Of a DNA stretch of 48,905 nucleotides, positions 26,548 to 34,559 are shown one piece after another. The notes below the pieces were generated by a model. That model had not been told where the DNA came from. It saw only the letters and a program-made list of their open reading frames with translations, and ran no database searches. The translations under genes were made by a program, and so were the position numbers. Each line of letters begins with the position of its first letter. The first letter of the stretch is position 1. This stretch comes from DASQGA01 sp038209555 (lineage in GTDB: Bacteria > Actinomycetota > Thermoleophilia > Gaiellales > Gaiellaceae), in assembly GCA_038209555.1 (NCBI GenBank), contig JBBQXP010000005.1, positions 1-48,905 on the forward strand. The letters run 5' to 3'.

Positions 26548-27530
26548 ATGGCCGTCGAGATATGAGTCGGGACGAGGCATTCCGGCTGCTCGAACGTTCC
26601 CGTGAGGTGCAGTGGAGGTTTCCGTCTTCTTCAGGCAGTCCCGTACTCGCGGACCAGGACGCGTGGGCGGAGCAACTCGTGTCGGAGAAGGAGTCGTTCG
26701 CGGCTGCGGCCCGGTCGCTAGTCGAGAGCGGAAACCATCAGGGAGCGACCGAGCTCGCTGCAAATGTCTGGCGTCTCTGGGTGATGGCCCGCGACCCGCG
26801 CGGGGGCCGGGCGTTTCTGGCCACGGTGCTGGACGGCCGGGAGGAAGAACCATCGCGGGCGAGGGCGCTTGCGCTGTACGGGGACGGGCTCCTCGCCTTC
26901 ATGGTGGGCGCGCAAGACGACTCGCGGGCGAGAAGCGAGGCTTCCCTGCAGGCAGCTCGGGCGGTCCAGGATCCCGAAGCGTTGGCACTCGCCCACCTCG
27001 GGCTCAGCCGGGTGGCCTTCCTCGACGGTGAGCACGACCGCGCTCGCTCGCTCGCAGCCCAGGCACTCGCTTTCGCTCGTGCGCTCGATCCGGCCATGGG
27101 GCAGGCGCCACTGCACATGCACGCCCAGGGGACTCGCTTCACCGGCGATTACGACCGGGCCGCGGCCCTCTTCGAGGAGAGCCTCGCCCTCAATCGGCGC
27201 CTCGGCGACCTGGGGATGGTAGGCGTCGAGCTCCACAACCTCGGCCACATCGAGATCCGTCGGGGAAACATCGACGCTGCGGAGCGCTACTTTGCAGAAT
27301 GTGAGGAGCTCGGCGCTTCCGACGACGCATACTCCGTAGCGATGAGGCACTTGAACCAGGCCGTCGTAGCCTTCGCTCGGGGCGAACACGACCGGGCACG
27401 GGCGCTTCTTGGCGACGCGGACACGGTCCTTGGGGAGACCGACGGCTACCCGGCTCCGGACGACCGGTTCGAGCTCGACTGGCTTCGTGGGCAGCTCGCG
27501 GAAGCGTCCGGGGCTCGAGAGGTGCAATGA
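26544..27530 (+). CDS. tetratricopeptide-repeat protein
   Basis: Soluble helical protein of 328 residues with several TPR-like units in the second half, for example ARALALYGDGLLAFMVGAQD, ALAHLGLSRVAFLDGEHDRA and ELHNLGHIEIRRGNIDAAER. The repeats resemble those in the C-terminus of LuxR/AfsR-type and cyclase-linked regulators, but no DNA-binding domain is present. ATG 26544 overlaps the CoxS stop, and the stop overlaps the cyclase ATG. It is likely a partner or sensor module for the cyclase. Confidence 0.8.
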   Translation: MNGRRDMSRDEAFRLLERSREVQWRFPSSSGSPVLADQDAWAEQLVSEKESFAAAARSLVESGNHQGATELAANVWRLWVMARDPRGGRAFLATVLDGREEEPSRARALALYGDGLLAFMVGAQDDSRARSEASLQAARAVQDPEALALAHLGLSRVAFLDGEHDRARSLAAQALAFARALDPAMGQAPLHMHAQGTRFTGDYDRAAALFEESLALNRRLGDLGMVGVELHNLGHIEIRRGNIDAAERYFAECEELGASDDAYSVAMRHLNQAVVAFARGEHDRARALLGDADTVLGETDGYPAPDDRFELDWLRGQLAEASGAREVQ

Positions 27531-28357
27531 GCGAGCCGAAGACCCCGCAGGACGAAAAGTGGCAGCGCGTTCTCATGGGCGAGGCCCGTGGGCACATCTG
27601 CTGGAGCCCGTGGATGCGCCGGATCTCCCGAGGTATCCCCTCCGATCCGCGCTGCAAGCTCTGCGACACCCCCTTCGGTCCTCCCGGGAACCTCATGCGG
27701 TTCATCGGCTTCGGCCCCTCGCGTCTCAACCGGCGCATCTGCCGCGGCTGCATCCACGCACTGGAAAAGAGGCCCGGCGGGGCCGAGATCGAGCTCTCGC
27801 TTCTCTTCGCGGATGTCCGCGGCTCAACCGCTCTCGCGGAGAACACGGGCTCCGAAGAGTTCTCCCGCCTCATGGCGCGCTTCTACGTGGCCGCGGCAAT
27901 TGAAGTCGATCGCAGGAACGGCATCGTGGACAAGTTCGTCGGGGATCAAGTCGTCGCCCTCTTCATCCCCGGTTTCGCAGGCACCGACCACGCTGCGGAC
28001 GCGATCGAGTCTGCGCGCGAGTTGCTCGCGCAGACGGGTCACGACGACGGTGAGCCCTGGATTCCGGTGGGCGCAGGTGTCCACACCGGTGTCGCCTACG
28101 TCGGCACGGTCGGCGAAGGAGACGCCGTCGATTTCACCGCACTTGGTGACTCGGTGAACACCGCAGCCCGGCTCGCCTCCTGCGCGAAGGCGGGGGAGAT
28201 CGTCATCAGCAGCGCTGCGGCAAAGGCTTCGAAGCTCGATACCGCCGGGCTCGAGGAACGGACGTTCGACCTTCGAGGCCGCGCCGAAAGCGTCGCCGCC
28301 TGGGTAACCGTTCCCGGAGGAGCGGCCGAACGCGATGCCTCCGTAGGAGTCGGCTGA
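27527..28357 (+). CDS. class III adenylate/guanylate cyclase with N-terminal cysteine motif
   Basis: Protein of 276 residues. The N-terminal 80 residues carry CKLC (C43, C46) and CRGC, a possible zinc or iron-sulfur site (C25 is a further Cys). The class III cyclase domain begins LSLLFADVRGSTALAE with metal Asp in FADVRGS and the second in KFVGDQVVALF. The Lys of DKFVGD and Asp of DFTALGDSVN suit ATP specificity, and the transition-state Asn is in SVNTAARLAS. Active cAMP synthesis is likely. Coupled to the TPR gene, it probably reports on the state of this pathway, but that is inference. Confidence 0.87.
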   Translation: MSEPKTPQDEKWQRVLMGEARGHICWSPWMRRISRGIPSDPRCKLCDTPFGPPGNLMRFIGFGPSRLNRRICRGCIHALEKRPGGAEIELSLLFADVRGSTALAENTGSEEFSRLMARFYVAAAIEVDRRNGIVDKFVGDQVVALFIPGFAGTDHAADAIESARELLAQTGHDDGEPWIPVGAGVHTGVAYVGTVGEGDAVDFTALGDSVNTAARLASCAKAGEIVISSAAAKASKLDTAGLEERTFDLRGRAESVAAWVTVPGGAAERDASVGVG

Positions 28358-28388
28358 CAGAAGACGGCTGCCGTGGGATGATCGGACG

Positions 28389-28751
28389 GTGTCAACACTC
28401 CTGATCCACATGACGCACGGCCCGGAGGCTCCCACGAGGGCTGCGCTCGGGTTTCTCGTCGGCCGCGCCGCGCTCGAGGAGGGCCACGACGTCACGTTCT
28501 TCCTCGCAGGAGATGCAGTTCAGCTTCTGCGAGATGCCGTCCTCGACAACCTGAACGGCCTCGGGACCGGCAGCCTCAGGGAGTCGTACGAAGCCGTAGT
28601 CGCCGGGGGCGGGCGCTTCTACGTCTCCGGCATGTCGAGCAAGAGCCGGGGCCTGGCCGAAGCGGACCTCAAGGGCAAGCCTGCCGAGATGGCCATGCCG
28701 AAGCGGCTCGTCGAACTCGTCTTCGAGCACGACCGCGTGCTGACGTACTAA
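28389..28751 (+). CDS. DsrE/DsrF-family protein
   Basis: Small cytoplasmic protein of 120 residues starting at GTG 28389. The core STLLIHMTHGPEAPTRAALG followed by FLVGRAALEEGHDVTFFLAGDAV is the DsrE fold. Family members relay sulfur or bind small ligands in trimeric complexes. No conserved sulfur-carrying Cys is present in this sequence, so classic persulfide relay is doubtful. It lies 31 bases after the cyclase gene and may belong to the same transcript. Confidence 0.82.
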   Translation: MSTLLIHMTHGPEAPTRAALGFLVGRAALEEGHDVTFFLAGDAVQLLRDAVLDNLNGLGTGSLRESYEAVVAGGGRFYVSGMSSKSRGLAEADLKGKPAEMAMPKRLVELVFEHDRVLTY

Positions 28752-28772
28752 GGGCCTCGCTACGACATCACG

Positions 28773-29159
28773 TCAGTCGTCGATGCGACCGACGAAGTGC
28801 TCCGCTACCTGCGGTCGCGTGAGCTCGTAGACCGCTAGGCGCTGCCCGCCCTCGGCCTGGAAGCTCGCACAAGGGCCGTGCGGAATCTCGAGCTCCCGTA
28901 CGTCGATTCCGGCAGCCCGAAGGCTTGAGACCGCGGAGGCGTAGTCGGGCACACGGTAGATGAGGATCGGATCGGTTCCCTCGAGATGGCCGCTCAGCAG
29001 GATCAGCGGCCCGGCGTCCGAGACTCGCAGGCAGGCGACGACGGTTCCCGTGCCCCGCACCTTCCAGACCAGCTCCGCGCCCAACTGCTCGACGTACCGG
29101 TGCGCGACGGCGTCGACGTCTCCGGCCGGGACGTACACGAAGTCGAGGGACTGGAACAC
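28773..29159 (-). CDS. VOC/glyoxalase-family protein
   Basis: Protein of 128 residues with the beta-alpha-beta-beta-beta repeats of the vicinal oxygen chelate fold: QSLDFVYVPAGDVDAVAHRY, then VACLRVSDAGPLILLSG, then the second half VYELTRP. Candidate metal residues are few, including Glu in VYELTRP. No substrate can be proposed. It is convergent with the DsrE gene, 21 bases apart. Confidence 0.78.
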   Translation of the reverse strand: MFQSLDFVYVPAGDVDAVAHRYVEQLGAELVWKVRGTGTVVACLRVSDAGPLILLSGHLEGTDPILIYRVPDYASAVSSLRAAGIDVRELEIPHGPCASFQAEGGQRLAVYELTRPQVAEHFVGRIDD

Positions 29160-29166
29160 ACCGGTG

Positions 29167-29490
29167 TCAGGATCTGGGGTCGAGCCTCTCGGCGACCTCG
29201 CCGGCGTCCCCGATCTTCTCGACGACGTAGTGACTCTCCCGCTCGAAGACTCGCTCGAAGTCGGGCAGCTCGTGTCCGGGCTTGACCACGAAGCGCATCG
29301 GGTCGAAGCGGATCTCTTCGTACTCCTCGACGGTGAGCTCCATCAGCTCGACGCAGTCGGCATCGTCGCATTCGCAGAAGAACTCCGAATGCGACGACTT
29401 GAACTTCGTCTCGGCGATCTCCTCGATCCGCTCGTTGACCTCGCGGAAGAGGCTCTCGTTTCGGGCGACCGTCTTTGCGCGCGCGTCCAT
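29167..29490 (-). CDS. hypothetical protein with CxCx4C-type cysteine cluster
   Basis: Soluble acidic protein of about 107 residues from ATG 29490, where MDARAKTVARNESLFREVNE begins. An in-frame alternative start at 29556 adds 22 residues that look unlike coding sequence. The central FFCECDDADCVELMELTVEE contains three Cys that could bind a metal. I recall similar small actinobacterial proteins beginning LFREVNERIEE, all without known function. It is seven bases upstream of the VOC gene on the same strand. Confidence 0.72.
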   Translation of the reverse strand: MDARAKTVARNESLFREVNERIEEIAETKFKSSHSEFFCECDDADCVELMELTVEEYEEIRFDPMRFVVKPGHELPDFERVFERESHYVVEKIGDAGEVAERLDPRS

Positions 29491-29635
29491 GCGCCTTGGA
29501 GTCTGCCCGCTAGCCCATGGTGCGGAAACTGGCTCGATCGCTTTCACGATCCTCACTCACTAGGATTGCAGCCGCACGGTAACGGCGGTTGAGATCCGGC
29601 TTCCCGGGTATGCCCTCTGCCAAGGAGGTGGCTGG

Positions 29636-29869
29636 ATGAGATTTCTATTCCTCGGAGGAGCGCTCGCCCTAGTGGTCGCGTTCCTGCTTCGGAACCGCGA
29701 CGCGGTCCGCGGAATGCTCGACCAGACACCGCTGAACAGGGGTCGCGCCTCGAATCTCGAGGACATGACGAAGGACCAGCTCTACGAGCGGGCGCAGAAG
29801 GCTGACATTCCGGGCCGCTCAGAGATGACGAAGGGCGAGCTCATCGAAGCTCTTCGTTCCACCTCGTAG
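29636..29869 (+). CDS. small membrane-anchored protein with Rho-N/SAP-like tail
   Basis: Protein of 77 residues: one N-terminal membrane helix (FLFLGGALALVVAFLL) and a cytoplasmic tail in which MTKDQLYERAQKADIPGRSE followed by MTKGELIEALR resembles the Rho N-terminal/SAP-like helix-extended-loop-helix fold, a nucleic-acid-binding element. AAGGAGGTG at 29622-29630 is a near-perfect Shine-Dalgarno sequence before ATG 29636, implying strong translation. Function unknown; a membrane-tethered nucleic-acid-binding role is speculation. Confidence 0.75.
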   Translation: MRFLFLGGALALVVAFLLRNRDAVRGMLDQTPLNRGRASNLEDMTKDQLYERAQKADIPGRSEMTKGELIEALRSTS

Positions 29870-29914
29870 GGCCACCGCCGCACTCGGGCGCCGTCGAACA
29901 GCCACAATGGGGGC

Positions 29915-31315
29915 ATGACGAAGACCCTCTTCGACCGCGTCTGGGAAAGCCGCCTGGTGGCCGAGCCGCCGGGCGAGCCCGCCCTGCTCTGGGTCGACCT
30001 GCATCTGGTGCACGAGGTCACCTCGCCGCAGGCCTTCGAGGGCCTTCGGCTCGCCGGTCGGACGGTCCGCCGCCCCGACCTGACGCTGGCGACGATGGAT
30101 CACAACGTCGCCACCGGCGCAGGGCCGGCCGACCCTCTTTCGCTGGCGCAACTCGAAGCGCTCGAGCGAAACTGCGCGGAGTTCGGCGTGCCCATCTATG
30201 CAACCGGGAGCGGCCGAGAGGGGATCGTTCATGTGATCGGGCCCGAGCTCGGGCTGACGCAGCCCGGACTCACGATCGTCTGTGGTGACTCGCATACCTC
30301 CACCCACGGCGCGTTCGGCGCGCTGGCGTTCGGTATCGGAACGTCTGAGGTCGAGCACGTGCTCGCAACGCAATGCCTGCCGCAGGTGAAGCCACGGGCG
30401 ATGCGTGTCCTGTTCCACGGCGAGCTGCCGCCCGGCCTCACGGCGAAGGACGTCATTCTCGGCGCCATCGGGCGGCTCGGGGTGTCGGGCGGGGCCGGGC
30501 ACGTCCTCGAGTACGCGGGCGATGTCATCCGCGGCTTTTCGATGGAGAGTCGAATGACCATCTGCAACATGTCGATCGAAGCCGGGGCGCGGGCCGGCAT
30601 GGTGGCGCCGGACGACACGACCTTCGCCTACGTCGAAGGGCGCCCGGCCGCTCCGCGGGGCGCCGAGTGGGAGCGCGCCCTGGACCGCTGGAGCACGCTC
30701 GCGTCCGATTCGGACGCGGTCTTCGACACCGAGATCGAGATCGACGTGGCCGACCTGGCTCCGCAGGTCACCTGGGGAACGAACCCGGGGATGGTCGCGC
30801 CGATCGACGGTGTCGTCCCGGATCCGGCGGACTACGCGGACCCGGAGGAGCGGGAGACCGTCGAGCGGGCGCTCGTCTACATGAACCTCGAGCCCGGCAC
30901 GCCGATTCAGGACATCGCCATCGACCGGGTCTTCATCGGCTCCTGCACGAACGCGCGCATCGAAGATCTCCGCATCGCAGCCGGCGTCGTCGCTGGGAAA
31001 CGCGTTCGCGACGGTGTCCGGGCGATGGTGGTTCCCGGGTCGGCCGGCGTGAAGCGCCAGGCCGAGGACGAGGGCCTCGACCGGATCTTCGAGGCGGCCG
31101 GGTTCGAATGGCGCCGGGCAGGGTGCTCCATGTGCCTCGGGATGAACCCGGACGTCCTCGCGCCGGGCGAGCGGTGCGCCTCGACCTCCAACCGGAACTT
31201 CGAGGGCAGGCAGGGACGTGGCGGGCGCACGCACCTGGTTTCCCCCGCGCTCGCAGCGGCGGCCGCGCTCGAGGGGCGCTTCGTCGACATCCGCGACCTG
31301 GCGGCGGCTCGGTGA
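29915..31315 (+). CDS. leuC: 3-isopropylmalate dehydratase large subunit
   Basis: Aconitase-family LeuC, 466 residues, isomerising 2- to 3-isopropylmalate in leucine synthesis with LeuD. The 4Fe-4S ligands are Cys in GSCTNARIEDL and the pair in GCSMCLGMNPD. The substrate region CGDSHTSTHGAFGALAFGIG is typical. The start TLFDRVWESRLV matches LeuC N-termini. The stop overlaps the leuD GTG by three bases, so the subunits are coupled. The partner leuB and leuA genes lie on the other strand in this window. Confidence 0.96.
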   Translation: MTKTLFDRVWESRLVAEPPGEPALLWVDLHLVHEVTSPQAFEGLRLAGRTVRRPDLTLATMDHNVATGAGPADPLSLAQLEALERNCAEFGVPIYATGSGREGIVHVIGPELGLTQPGLTIVCGDSHTSTHGAFGALAFGIGTSEVEHVLATQCLPQVKPRAMRVLFHGELPPGLTAKDVILGAIGRLGVSGGAGHVLEYAGDVIRGFSMESRMTICNMSIEAGARAGMVAPDDTTFAYVEGRPAAPRGAEWERALDRWSTLASDSDAVFDTEIEIDVADLAPQVTWGTNPGMVAPIDGVVPDPADYADPEERETVERALVYMNLEPGTPIQDIAIDRVFIGSCTNARIEDLRIAAGVVAGKRVRDGVRAMVVPGSAGVKRQAEDEGLDRIFEAAGFEWRRAGCSMCLGMNPDVLAPGERCASTSNRNFEGRQGRGGRTHLVSPALAAAAALEGRFVDIRDLAAAR

Positions 31316-31902
31316 GGGCATTCCGCTCGGTGACAGCCGCGACGGCCGTCCTCAATCGCGCGGACGTGGACACCGACCAGATCGTCCCGAAGCAATTCTT
31401 GAAGCGCGTCGAGCGGTCAGGCTTCGGCGAGTTCCTCTTCTTCGACTGGGCGAAGGATCCCGACTTCGAGCTGAACCGACCCGAGGCGCAGGGCGCGAAG
31501 ATCTTGCTCGCAGGCCGGAACTTCGGCTGCGGCTCCTCTCGCGAGCACGCTCCCTGGGCGCTTCAGGACTACGGGTTCGAGGTCGTGGTTGCGACGTCGT
31601 TTGCAGACATCTTCATCTCGAACTGCGTGGGGATCGGGCTCGTCCCCGTCGCCCTGCCGCCGGACCGGGTGAAGGCACTCATGAGCTCGGTCGCAGAGGG
31701 CGGCGAGCTAACTGTCGACCTCGAGGCGAAGACGATTTCCGCCCCCGGTGGCCTCGTCGTGCCGTTCGAGTTCGACGACTTCCAGCGGCACTGCCTCTTA
31801 CACGGCCTCGACGACATCGCCCGAGCCCTGACGCATGAAGGCGAGATCGTCGCGTACGAACAGAACCACCGGGCGCCGTTCGAAACCACGGCCCTTCCGT
31901 AG
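31312..31902 (+). CDS. leuD: 3-isopropylmalate dehydratase small subunit
   Basis: Swivel-domain LeuD, 196 residues, GTG start at 31312. Conserved NRADVDTDQIVPKQFLKRV and the active loop GRNFGCGSSREHAPWAL, followed by FADIFISNC. Completes the LeuCD heterodimer. Followed by a hairpin and then by convergent leuB-operon genes. Confidence 0.96.
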   Translation: MRAFRSVTAATAVLNRADVDTDQIVPKQFLKRVERSGFGEFLFFDWAKDPDFELNRPEAQGAKILLAGRNFGCGSSREHAPWALQDYGFEVVVATSFADIFISNCVGIGLVPVALPPDRVKALMSSVAEGGELTVDLEAKTISAPGGLVVPFEFDDFQRHCLLHGLDDIARALTHEGEIVAYEQNHRAPFETTALP

Positions 31903-31916
31903 CGCCGTCGGGCCCT

Positions 31917-31944
31917 CTCAAGCCCCCGGGGGATCCCCCTTGAG
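31917..31944 (+). terminator. possible transcription terminator after leuCD
   Basis: CTCAAG at 31917-31922 pairs with CTTGAG at 31939-31944, around a C/G-rich centre that can itself fold. No T-tract follows, so intrinsic termination is doubtful. It lies 15 bases after the leuD stop, between convergent operons, where termination is expected. Confidence 0.4.
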
Positions 31945-32043
31945 TTACCCCCTGCGGTCAGCGTAGCGCCGTCTTCCGCACGCGATTCGCGCCGGATGTG
32001 CCGACTTGGACGCGAGGCGGCTGGTTTGTCTTTGGACGACCGC

Positions 32044-32178
32044 TCAACCAGCCGACCCTTGAAGCATCAGCGACACGAGCCAGACGACGACGAGCACCGC
32101 CACGAGCGCGAAGAGAAGGGCCGTGCGTGGGCTCGCCCGCTCGGAGAGCTCCCGGAGCCACCCCTGAAGCCCTTTCAT
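32044..32178 (-). CDS. 44-residue single-span membrane protein coupled to leuB
   Basis: ATG 32178 overlaps the leuB stop (ATGA). An amphipathic basic start (MKGLQGWLRELSERASPR) is followed by one membrane helix, TALLFALVAVLVVVWLVSLM, and a short tail. The coupling and the clean hydrophobic segment argue that it is a real gene. Function unknown. Confidence 0.6.
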   Translation of the reverse strand: MKGLQGWLRELSERASPRTALLFALVAVLVVVWLVSLMLQGSAG

Positions 32179-33155
32179 CCGCTCAGCCGTTCGAGGACTT
32201 CGGCACCGAACTCGGTTGTCGTCGCCGTGCCGCCGAGATCCGGCGTCGGGCGTTCGCGCATTGCCTCCTCGACAGCTCGCTCCAGACGACGCGCCTCGTC
32301 GGGCATCGCTAGCGCGTGCTCGAGCAGGAGTGCCGTCGAACGGAGCATGGCGGCCGGATTGGCAATGCCTCTTCCGGCGATGTCCGGAGCCGACCCGTGC
32401 ACGGGCTCGAAGATCCCGGGCCCGTCGTCTCCGAGGCTCGCGGAGGGCGCGAGCCCGAGCCCGCCGGTCACGGCCGCTGCCAGGTCGCTCAGGATGTCCC
32501 CGAACATGTTCTCCATGACGAGGACATCGAACTGCTCCGGCCGGCTCGCAAGCTGCATCGCCGCGTTGTCGACGAGCATGTGGTCCAACTGCACGTCCGG
32601 GTAATCCGCGGCGACCTCGTTCACGACTCGCCTCCACATGCGCGATGTGTCGAGAACGTTTGCCTTGTCGACGGACGTGAGCCGCCCCCGTCTTGACCGT
32701 GCAAGCTCGAAGGCGCGCCGTGCGATTCGCTCCACCTCGCTCGGGTGGTACTCGAGGGTGTCGAAGACGGTGCCGTTCTCCCTGACACCACGGGCTCCGT
32801 AATAAAGCCCGCCGACGAGCTCTCGGACGATCAGCAGATCGGTCTTGCCGTCGCGCGCCGGCCGCAGGTTCGCGTAGACGTCCAGGCTCGAGCGGAGACT
32901 GAGCATTCCATGCTCCGGACGAACCTCCGCTGCGTCGAACTCCGGGTCACCGATCGGTGCTTTCAGGACGCCGTCGGACTCACGGCACGCCGCCAGCGTC
33001 TCGGCGGGAAGCGGATCGCCGCTCTCGCGGATCGCGGCTCCCCCGAAGGGCCGCTCTCCGAGCTCGACCTCGGGTGCGAGCGCTCGGAGCGCGCGCACCG
33101 CCTCGCGGGCCACCTCGGGGCCGATTCCGTCGCCCGGAAGGACGACGATCCTCAT
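32175..33155 (-). CDS. leuB: 3-isopropylmalate dehydrogenase
   Basis: Beta-decarboxylating dehydrogenase, 326 residues. Nucleotide/substrate motifs include VLPGDGIGPEVAREAVRAL, LRSSLDVYANLRPAR, RELVGGLYYG with the catalytic Tyr, SVDKANVLDTSRMWRRVV with the catalytic Lys, DNAAMQL and NMFGDILSDLAAAVTGGLG with the metal Asp residues, and HGSAPDIAGRGIANP. All key residues are present. ATG 33155 overlaps the stop of the threonine-synthase paralogue, so it is probably under the SAM riboswitch upstream. It converts 3-isopropylmalate to 2-oxoisocaproate. Confidence 0.95.
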   Translation of the reverse strand: MRIVVLPGDGIGPEVAREAVRALRALAPEVELGERPFGGAAIRESGDPLPAETLAACRESDGVLKAPIGDPEFDAAEVRPEHGMLSLRSSLDVYANLRPARDGKTDLLIVRELVGGLYYGARGVRENGTVFDTLEYHPSEVERIARRAFELARSRRGRLTSVDKANVLDTSRMWRRVVNEVAADYPDVQLDHMLVDNAAMQLASRPEQFDVLVMENMFGDILSDLAAAVTGGLGLAPSASLGDDGPGIFEPVHGSAPDIAGRGIANPAAMLRSTALLLEHALAMPDEARRLERAVEEAMRERPTPDLGGTATTTEFGAEVLERLSG

Positions 33156-34372
33156 GCAGCGACCCCGACCAGGTCGAGGAGCGCCTCTGCGTCGGGCTCG
33201 ACTTCGATGGGAGCGAGCCTCCCCGAGACCGGGTCGGGCGTCTTCAACCCGTCGCCCGTGACCAGAAGGACGACACGGTCGGATTCGCCAACGGTCCCGC
33301 GGGCCACCGCGGTCCTGAGAGCGCCCAGCGCCACACCCGCTGCGGTCTCTCCGAAGATCCCGGTCGTCTCGGCCAGAAGCCCCATGTTTACGCCGATCTC
33401 GTCCTCGGGCACGGCGTGGATCGCGCCGCCGCTCCCCCGGGCCGTTGCGAGCGCAAGGTCGGCGTCCGCCGGGTTGCCGATCGCGAGCGAACGGGCCAGC
33501 GTCGCTGGCCGAACCGGCCTCGCCCGGCCGCCTTCGGCGAAGGCCGTCGCAACCGGCGCACATCCCTCCGCCTGGCCGCCGACGAGCCGCGGGCCGGGTC
33601 CGTCCACGAGCCCGAGCCGGCGAAGCTCGCCGAACCCCTGCCCGACCTTTCCGAAGAGCGCTCCGGACGCGATGGGGCCGACGACGACGTCGGGCTGCTC
33701 CCAGCCGAGCTGCTCGGCGATCTCGTACGCAAGGGTCTTCGAGCCCTCGGCGTAGTACGCGCGGAGACCGACGTTCACGAAGCCCCAGTCGAGCTCGAAG
33801 GAGAGCTCCAGGCTGAGGCGCGAGCAATCGTCGTACGTCCCGCGGACGGCGTAAATCGTGGTGCCGTAGACGGCGGTAGCGAGCAGCTTCTCGGGCTCGA
33901 GGTCGGACGGGCAGAGGACGACTGCCTCGAGCCCTTCGGCGGCCGCCCGCGCGCCCACCGCGTTCGCCAGATTTCCGGTTGAGGAGCACGCGAGCGTTCC
34001 GAGCCCGAGCTCCGTCGCCTTCCCGGCGGCGATCGCGACCACCCTGTCCTTGAACGAGTGGGTCGGGTTGGCCGTGTCGCACTTGAGCCAGAGCTCCGCC
34101 ACACCGACCTGGGCGGCGAGACGCGGCGCCGGCAGGAGTGGCGTCAAACCGGGCGCCAGGCGCTGCTCGCCGGGCGCCTCGACCGGCAGAAGCGGCGCGT
34201 AACGCCAGAGCGAGGGCGGACCGGAGGCGATCGATTCCCGGGACACGGTGCGGGCGAGCGCCTCCCAGTCATAGGTCGGCTCGAGCGGTGCAAGGCACTT
34301 CGAGCAGACAGCCAGCTGCTCGAGCGGGTGGTCTGTGGCGCAGTTCCTACAGCGGAGCGCGGTGGCGGGCAA
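33152..34372 (-). CDS. threonine synthase-family PLP enzyme under SAM riboswitch control
   Basis: Fold-type II PLP enzyme, 406 residues from TTG 34372, which has AAGGAGG (34384-34378) five bases upstream. An in-frame ATG at 34399 lies inside riboswitch helix P1 and is less likely. An N-terminal zinc ribbon is formed by CRNC and CSKC. PLP Lys is in THSFKDRVVA, the phosphate loop region is SSTGNLANAVGA, and LLVTGDGLKTPDPV is near the C-terminus. By family it makes threonine from O-phosphohomoserine. A second, more usual thrC is present at 38263-39246. A SAM-I riboswitch on this copy suggests a methionine-related role or competition for O-phosphohomoserine. Coupled to leuB. Confidence 0.85.
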   Translation of the reverse strand: MPATALRCRNCATDHPLEQLAVCSKCLAPLEPTYDWEALARTVSRESIASGPPSLWRYAPLLPVEAPGEQRLAPGLTPLLPAPRLAAQVGVAELWLKCDTANPTHSFKDRVVAIAAGKATELGLGTLACSSTGNLANAVGARAAAEGLEAVVLCPSDLEPEKLLATAVYGTTIYAVRGTYDDCSRLSLELSFELDWGFVNVGLRAYYAEGSKTLAYEIAEQLGWEQPDVVVGPIASGALFGKVGQGFGELRRLGLVDGPGPRLVGGQAEGCAPVATAFAEGGRARPVRPATLARSLAIGNPADADLALATARGSGGAIHAVPEDEIGVNMGLLAETTGIFGETAAGVALGALRTAVARGTVGESDRVVLLVTGDGLKTPDPVSGRLAPIEVEPDAEALLDLVGVAA

Positions 34373-34391
34373 CGGATCCTCCTTCGGTTGG

Positions 34392-34497
34392 CTCGACATC
34401 CTCCGGGCGACGCCCGGCCGGGCTTGGCACCTTGCTCCGAGGAGCAGGTTGCCGAGGCTTCACAGGGCCGGTTCCCTCAGCCTCTCTCGATGTGGAG
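34392..34497 (-). promoter_or_regulatory. SAM-I (S-box) riboswitch
   Basis: The minus-strand RNA has the S-box core: AGAGAGGCUGAGGGAACCGG, then CCCUGUGAAGCCUCGGCAACC, a P3 hairpin (UGCUCC/GGAGCA), GGUGCCAAGCC, and a P4 hairpin (GGGCG/CGCCC). P1 pairs CUCCACAUC (34497-34489) with GAUGUCGAG (34400-34392) with one mismatch. The kink-turn bases are present. A -10-like TATACT lies at 34527-34522. It precedes the threonine-synthase paralogue and leuB. By family rule SAM binding lowers expression; the short distance to AAGGAGG suggests translational control. Confidence 0.93.
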
Positions 34498-34559
34498 CAG
34501 GACGGACCCGCTCACGCCGCAAGTATAGAGCCTGCCTGCGGTTCGGGTAGCGTGCGAGG

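Noticed and set aside
28752..28840. Open frame continuing past the DsrE stop (GPRYDITSVVDATDEVLRYL)
   Set aside because: It lies antisense to the conserved C-terminus of the VOC protein, and the DsrE protein is already of normal length, so it looks like an antisense shadow of a GC-rich gene.
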